Shown piece after piece: positions 6,177 through 9,928 of a stretch of 9,928 bases of DNA (position 1 is its first letter; the number at the start of each line of letters is the position of its first letter). The stretch covers positions 1 through 9,928 of the forward strand of contig VGJG01000034.1 in assembly GCA_016867615.1 (NCBI GenBank). Reading direction: 5' to 3'. This DNA comes from Candidatus Aminicenantota bacterium (GTDB lineage: Bacteria > Acidobacteriota > Aminicenantia > Aminicenantales > JAFGAV01). The position numbers and the translations under genes were made by a program. The notes below the pieces were generated by a model. That model searched no databases and was not told the origin of the DNA. It worked only from the letters and a program-made list of their open reading frames with translations.

Positions 6177-6198
6177 GCCCCCGGGATTGCCCCGGGGC
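6177..6198 (+). promoter_or_regulatory. GC-rich leader hairpin before the ppdK ribosome binding site
   Basis: GCCCC (6177-6181) pairs with GGGGC (6194-6198), and inside it GGG (6183-6185) pairs with CCC (6190-6192) around an ATTG loop, with one mismatch between the two stems. It ends 8 bp before the AGGAG (6207-6211) that serves the ATG at 6219. It may protect or insulate the leader; there is no sign of a riboswitch. Confidence 0.35.
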
Positions 6199-6218
6199 AC
6201 CCAACTAGGAGTCAGGAC

Positions 6219-8972
6219 ATGGCCAAGAAATTTGTATACTATTTCGGGGACGGCCGGGCCGACGGCGACAAGGGCATGAAGGAGCTGCTGGGCGGCAAGG
6301 GCGCCAACCTGGCCGAGATGGCCTCCCTGGGCATCCCCGTCCCCCCCGGTTTCACGATCACCACCGAGGTCTGCACCCATTTCATGAAGAACCGCAGCCT
6401 CTTTCCCGAGGGCCTGCAGGGCCAGGTCGAGGCCGCCGTCCGGAAGGTCGAGCGGATCATGGGCCTGCGGCTCGGCGACCCGGAACGGCCGCTCCTGCTA
6501 TCGGTGCGCTCGGGCGCCCGGGCCTCGATGCCGGGCATGATGGAGACCGTCCTCAACATCGGCCTGAACGCCCGGACGTGCGCCGGCTTGATCCGCAAGA
6601 CCGGCAACCCCCGCTTCGTCTACGACGCCTACCGCCGCCTGATCCAGATGTACTCGGACGTGGTCATGGAGAAGGCCGAGGGCCTCGAGCCCGCCGAGGG
6701 CCGGGGCGTCCGCCAGCAGCTGGAAAAAGAGATGGAGCGGATGAAGGAGGTCCGGGGAGTGAAGAACGACACGGACCTCACGGCCGACGACCTCAAGAGG
6801 CTCGTCGATGTCTATAAGGCCAAGGTCAAGGAGGTCCTGGGCCGCGAGTTCCCCGACGACGCGCGCCGGCAGCTCTGGGGCGGCATCGCCGCCGTGTTCA
6901 AGAGCTGGAACGGCCGCCGCGCCGTCTCCTACCGCCGCATCGAGAACATTCCCGACGAATGGGGCACGGCGATCAACGTCCAGGCCATGGTCTTCGGCAA
7001 CATGGGCGACACGTCGGCCACGGGCGTGGCCTTCAGCCGCAACCCGGCCACGGGTGAGAACAAGTTCTACGGCGAATGGCTGGTCAACGCCCAGGGCGAG
7101 GACGTGGTGGCCGGACTGCGCACCCCGAATCCTCTCAACGAGGCCACGAAGAGCGAGCAGAACAGATACCTCCCCTCGCTGGAGAAGGCGATGCCCAAGC
7201 TCTACCGCGAGCTCGACGGGTACCGCCGGCGCCTCGAGCGGCATTACCGCGACATGCAGGACATCGAGTTCACGATCGAGGAGGGGCGCCTGTGGATGCT
7301 CCAGTGCCGGGTCGGGAAGCGGACCGGCACGGCCGCCCTGCGGATGGCCATGGACATGCTGGCCGAGAAGCTCATCCCCGAGCGCGAGGCCCTGCTGCGC
7401 CTCCATCCCGCGCAGCTCGACGAGCTGCTCCATCCCGTGGTCGACCCCGCGGACGAGAAGCGGGCGGAGGCGGAGGGGCTCCTGATCGCCAAGGGCCTGC
7501 CGGCCGGGCCGGGCGGGGCGACGGGCGAGGTCGTCTTCACCGCGGCCGCGGCCGTCGAGCGGGCCCGGGAGGGAAAGAAGGTCCTCCTCGTCCGCGAGGA
7601 GACGAACCCCGAGGACGTCGAGGGCATGCGGGCCGCGGAGGGCATCCTCACCGCGCGGGGCGGGATGACGAGCCACGCGGCGCTCGTGGCCCGGGGCTGG
7701 GGAAAGTGCTGCATCGTCGGAGCGGGCGACATCCGGGTCGAGCCGGCGGCGGGACGCATGACCGTCCGGGGGAAAGTCTATAAGGAAGGCGCCGTCCTGA
7801 CGCTCAACGGCACGCGGGGATATGTCTACGAGGGGCGGCTCGGGATGCGGGACGCAACCGAAAATCCCCTGTTCAAGGGGTTCATGAAGAGGGTGGACAA
7901 GTACCGCCGCCTGGGCGTTCGGGCCAACGCCGACACGCCCGAGGACGCGCGTCTGGCCCGCTCGTTCGGCGCCGAGGGCATCGGCCTCTTCCGCACCGAG
8001 CACATGTTCTACGGCCGGGGCAGCGACCGGCCGCTCTTCCTGCTGCGGAAGATGATCCTGGCCAAGGACGAGGCCGAGAGGCGGCGGGCGCTGGACGAGC
8101 TCTTTCCCTTCGTCAAGGCGGCGGTCAAGGGAACGCTCGAGGCTATGGAAGGCTACCCGGTCACGATCCGGCTCCTCGACCCGCCCCTTCACGAGTTCGT
8201 GCCCAAGAGCGACGAGAAGCGGGCCGAGCTGGCGCGCGAGCTGGGCGTTCCGGTCGAGGACGTGCGCAAGCGGGGCGAGGAGCTCCACGAGTCGAACCCG
8301 ATGATGGGCCACCGCGGCGTGCGCCTGGGCATCAGCTATCCCGAGATCTCGGAGATGCAGTTCCGGGCCATCCTGGAAGCCTCGGCCGAGCTGTGCGCCG
8401 GGGGGAAGAAATGCCTGCCCGAGATCATGATCCCCGTCACCTGCCATGTCAACGAACTCACCCACCAGAAGGCCATCTGCCGCAGAGTGGAAGCCGAGGT
8501 GCGGGCCAAGTACGGGCTGAAGCGCATCGCCTATCTCTTCGGGACGATGATCGAGGTGCCGCGCGCGGCCTTGACCGCCGACAAGATGGCCCGGGAGGCG
8601 GAGTTCTTCAGCTTCGGCACGAACGACCTGACCCAGATGACCTTCGGCTTTTCCCGAGACGACATCGGCGCCTTCATGAAGGTCTATCTCGACAAGAGAA
8701 TCCTGGACGACGACCCCTTCCAGACCATAGACGTCCGCGGCATCGACAAGCTGGTGCGCATCGCCGTCGAGGGGGGGCGGAGGACGCGGCCCGACCTGAA
8801 GATCGGCATCTGCGGCGAGCACGGCGGCGACCCGGAGTCGGTCGAGCTCTGCCACAAGGCCGGGCTGAACTACGTGAGCTGCTCGCCCTTCCGCGTGCCC
8901 ATCGCCCGCCTGGCCGCCGCCCAGGTGGCCATCGAGGAGGGGCTGGGCTTCTCCGGGCAGGCGGGCGATTAG
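6219..8972 (+). CDS. ppdK: Pyruvate, phosphate dikinase
   Basis: This is a complete 917-residue enzyme, slightly longer than the usual 870-900. It interconverts pyruvate + ATP + Pi with PEP + AMP + PPi in the cytoplasm, for gluconeogenesis or for PPi-linked glycolysis. The N-terminal ATP-grasp domain shows GGKGANLAEMASLGIPVPPGF (about 26-46), SVRSGARASMPGMMETVLN from 95, and TGVAFSRNPATGENKFYGEW. The phosphohistidine domain has His486 in LTARGGMTSHAALVARGWG. The C-terminal TIM barrel has Arg592 in GLFRTEH, GTMIEVPRAAL, EFFSFGTNDLTQMTFGFSRDD, GICGEHGGDP and the active-site Cys888 in YVSCSPFRVPIARLAAAQ. All residues needed for the three partial reactions appear to be present. ATG 6219 is well placed after AGGAG. 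The gene stands alone with its own promoter, and its stop overlaps that of the convergent toxin gene. Confidence 0.97.
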   Translation: MAKKFVYYFGDGRADGDKGMKELLGGKGANLAEMASLGIPVPPGFTITTEVCTHFMKNRSLFPEGLQGQVEAAVRKVERIMGLRLGDPERPLLLSVRSGARASMPGMMETVLNIGLNARTCAGLIRKTGNPRFVYDAYRRLIQMYSDVVMEKAEGLEPAEGRGVRQQLEKEMERMKEVRGVKNDTDLTADDLKRLVDVYKAKVKEVLGREFPDDARRQLWGGIAAVFKSWNGRRAVSYRRIENIPDEWGTAINVQAMVFGNMGDTSATGVAFSRNPATGENKFYGEWLVNAQGEDVVAGLRTPNPLNEATKSEQNRYLPSLEKAMPKLYRELDGYRRRLERHYRDMQDIEFTIEEGRLWMLQCRVGKRTGTAALRMAMDMLAEKLIPEREALLRLHPAQLDELLHPVVDPADEKRAEAEGLLIAKGLPAGPGGATGEVVFTAAAAVERAREGKKVLLVREETNPEDVEGMRAAEGILTARGGMTSHAALVARGWGKCCIVGAGDIRVEPAAGRMTVRGKVYKEGAVLTLNGTRGYVYEGRLGMRDATENPLFKGFMKRVDKYRRLGVRANADTPEDARLARSFGAEGIGLFRTEHMFYGRGSDRPLFLLRKMILAKDEAERRRALDELFPFVKAAVKGTLEAMEGYPVTIRLLDPPLHEFVPKSDEKRAELARELGVPVEDVRKRGEELHESNPMMGHRGVRLGISYPEISEMQFRAILEASAELCAGGKKCLPEIMIPVTCHVNELTHQKAICRRVEAEVRAKYGLKRIAYLFGTMIEVPRAALTADKMAREAEFFSFGTNDLTQMTFGFSRDDIGAFMKVYLDKRILDDDPFQTIDVRGIDKLVRIAVEGGRRTRPDLKIGICGEHGGDPESVELCHKAGLNYVSCSPFRVPIARLAAAQVAIEEGLGFSGQAGD

Positions 8973-9364
8973 AGCCAGGTCACGGCGATTTCTTTTTCGA
9001 GCGCCCGGAATTCCCCGTCTCCGGTGAGAAGCGGGACGCGGCGGAGCCGGGAGAGGGCGGCGGCGAAGCAGTCGGCATAAGCGATCTTGTAACGCGCCTT
9101 GAAGCGCGCCGCTTCCCTGGCCAGCTCGATGTCGGCGGCGACGATCCTGACGGGCAGGGTGAGGATGAAGGCCTCGACCTCGTTCGTCCGCGGCTGTCCG
9201 TATTCTCTGAGAACGCCGTAGACCACTTCACCATAATTGACCGCGGTCATCTCCATGGATTCGTCGTTGTCGGCGGCTGCGGCGAACAACTTCGCGACTT
9301 TGTCGAAGCCGGGCTCCTTTTCCAGGAAAGCCATCAGGGCGTGCGCGTCCAGGACGTGGGACAT
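8969..9364 (-). CDS. vapC: PIN-domain ribonuclease toxin, VapC type
   Basis: This 131-residue minus-strand protein has the PIN acidic residues in order: Asp6 in VLDAHALMAFL, Glu46 in NYGEVVYGV, Asp98 in IAYADCFAAALS, and Asp116 in LLTGDGEFRAL. The family are Mg2+-dependent endoribonucleases that cut tRNA or rRNA until bound by their antitoxin. The ATG (9362-9364) lies 2 bp after the stop of the AbrB-type antitoxin gene, and AGAAGG in the antitoxin's last codons serves as its ribosome binding site, so the two form an operon. Its TAA (plus-strand 8969-8971) interlocks with the TAG of ppdK. The length is normal and no catalytic position is lost, so it should be functional. The target RNA cannot be told from sequence. 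Confidence 0.93.
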   Translation of the reverse strand: MSHVLDAHALMAFLEKEPGFDKVAKLFAAAADNDESMEMTAVNYGEVVYGVLREYGQPRTNEVEAFILTLPVRIVAADIELAREAARFKARYKIAYADCFAAALSRLRRVPLLTGDGEFRALEKEIAVTWL

Positions 9365-9366
9365 CG

Positions 9367-9603
9367 TCAGCCTTCTCTCTTTTTGTCCTTGGCCCTTTCC
9401 GCGAGAAGCGCTCTGGTCAGCTTTCCCCCGCTGTTCAGGATGCCGGCCATCCCGGAGAAATAGGCTTCATCCGCCGGCCTGAGGACGATTTCGCGCCCTC
9501 TCTCGACGACCAGGAGCCTGGCGCCTTTCCCGATGTTCATCCTTTTCCTGATTTTAGAGGGAATCACGATCTGCCCTTTGGTAGTGACGGTTATCATGGC
9601 CAT
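9367..9603 (-). CDS. vapB: AbrB/SpoVT-type antitoxin, VapB
   Basis: This 78-residue protein opens with a SpoVT-AbrB/MazE-type DNA-binding domain (about residues 3-47). Its markers are ITVTTKGQIVIPSKIRKRMNIGKGARLLV followed by GREIVLRPAD. The charged C-terminal tail (about 48-78, LLAERAKDKKREG) is where such antitoxins wrap their toxin. It directly precedes vapC in the same direction with a 2-bp gap. The protein is expected to neutralise the toxin and to repress the operon through the palindrome upstream. ATG 9601-9603 is chosen. ATG 9595-9597, two codons later, is equally possible, as neither has a strong ribosome binding site. Confidence 0.9.
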   Translation of the reverse strand: MAMITVTTKGQIVIPSKIRKRMNIGKGARLLVVERGREIVLRPADEAYFSGMAGILNSGGKLTRALLAERAKDKKREG

Positions 9604-9623
9604 GGCTGTCTCATGAGCAAATA

Positions 9624-9673
9624 TATCTTACATATTTTAATATGTAAGTCAAGAAATTTTTATCTTACATATT
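9624..9673 (-). promoter_or_regulatory. vapBC promoter and autoregulatory operator
   Basis: On the minus strand, TTGACT (plus 9647-9652) and TAAGAT (plus 9625-9630) are 16 bp apart and point at vapB. A perfect inverted repeat lies over them: CTTACATATT (9627-9636), TT, AATATGTAAG (9639-9648). A third copy of the arm, within a 13-bp direct repeat TATCTTACATATT, is at 9661-9673, 37 bp from the first. The dyad covers most of the -10, the whole spacer and the edge of the -35, as expected for repression by the VapB or VapBC dimer. The block is strikingly AT-rich. Confidence 0.7.
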
Positions 9674-9928
9674 AACTTGTTCAGACGGCGCCGTGCCTGC
9701 ACATTCATGATTCGACGCGACCCCGTCTTTTATGACCTTTGCTGTTGGCTGACAAGGGAGACGTCGAACAGGGCTGACCTTCGGGAGAAATTCGGCGGGA
9801 TGATTCTTGGAGCAGCCTTAAGAGGCGCGTGCAGGATTGTCTGGACGGTCAGAAGATGCGGGAGGAGGAGGGAGAGGAACCGCGGCGGGGATGCCGGGCG
9901 GCGGGGTCGGAACGGATAGACGGGGCCA
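9674..9928. other. Right-edge region without a supportable gene
   Basis: An 80-codon plus-strand open frame (9677-9919) is Arg/Gly-rich and has no motif, so I do not call it. Another plus frame stays open from about 9779 to the edge and could be the start of, or debris from, a gene beyond the window. The REP-like core copy is at 9714-9729. The extreme end contains GGGGTCGG (9903-9910), the same word seen in the other intergenic regions. Confidence 0.4.
9714..9729 (+). repeat. Second copy of the REP-like core
   Basis: GACGCGACCCCGTCTT is identical to 398-413. Here the base before it is C rather than the A/G of GTAG, so the stem is shortened to GACG/CGTC and the GTAG tetranucleotide is absent (TTCGACG). 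It looks like a diverged or partial copy. Confidence 0.45.

Noticed and set aside
6498..8855. 785-codon open frame on the minus strand, antisense to ppdK
   Set aside because: A shadow of ppdK from high-GC codon bias; the plus strand is unmistakably PPDK.
9677..9919. 80-codon plus-strand open frame at the right edge
   Set aside because: Arg-rich, no recognisable domain, and it contains the REP-like core; not distinguishable from chance in GC-rich DNA.

Overview
The window is a GC-rich bacterial stretch with seven supportable protein genes and several intergenic regions rich in short repeats. The lineage cannot be fixed from sequence alone. The high GC, a secreted Asp-box propeller protein, a pyruvate phosphate dikinase, VapBC/PIN toxin modules and many small palindromic intergenic repeats would fit an uncultured Acidobacteriota or Aminicenantes-type genome. 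That lineage is a guess, not a demonstration.

Layout. At the left edge is the C-terminal part of a PIN-family toxin-like nuclease (2-304, +). A 270-bp gap holding a REP-like hairpin follows. Next come a small two-helix membrane protein with a bacterial PH-like tail (575-1069, +) and a Fes-type (enterochelin esterase-like) alpha/beta hydrolase with a probable export signal (about 1204-2487, +). A 427-bp, notably AT-rich gap with several GGGGTCGGGCC-type repeat words and a possible promoter precedes a 925-residue secreted Asp-box/sortilin-like beta-propeller protein (2915-5692, +). From 5699 to about 6067 lies an array of 26-bp units, each an 18-nt hairpin plus an 8-nt linker. After it comes a good sigma70-like promoter and the complete pyruvate phosphate dikinase gene ppdK (6219-8972, +). 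On the minus strand, facing ppdK and sharing its stop codon bases, is a two-gene vapBC-type toxin-antitoxin operon (antitoxin 9367-9603, toxin 8969-9364). Its AT-rich control region carries a perfect inverted repeat over the predicted promoter. The last 250 bp contain a second copy of the REP-like core and no gene I can defend.

How the genes relate. There is no sign of one multi-gene pathway. PPDK is central carbon metabolism (PEP/pyruvate interconversion). The Asp-box protein and the Fes-like esterase are probably exported, the latter perhaps for ferric-siderophore or other ester hydrolysis. The PIN modules are accessory. The most unusual structure is non-coding: the strictly phased 26-bp hairpin array between the propeller gene and ppdK, where unit sequences differ but the dyad symmetry is kept in most units. 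I did not find a convincing new multi-protein system.
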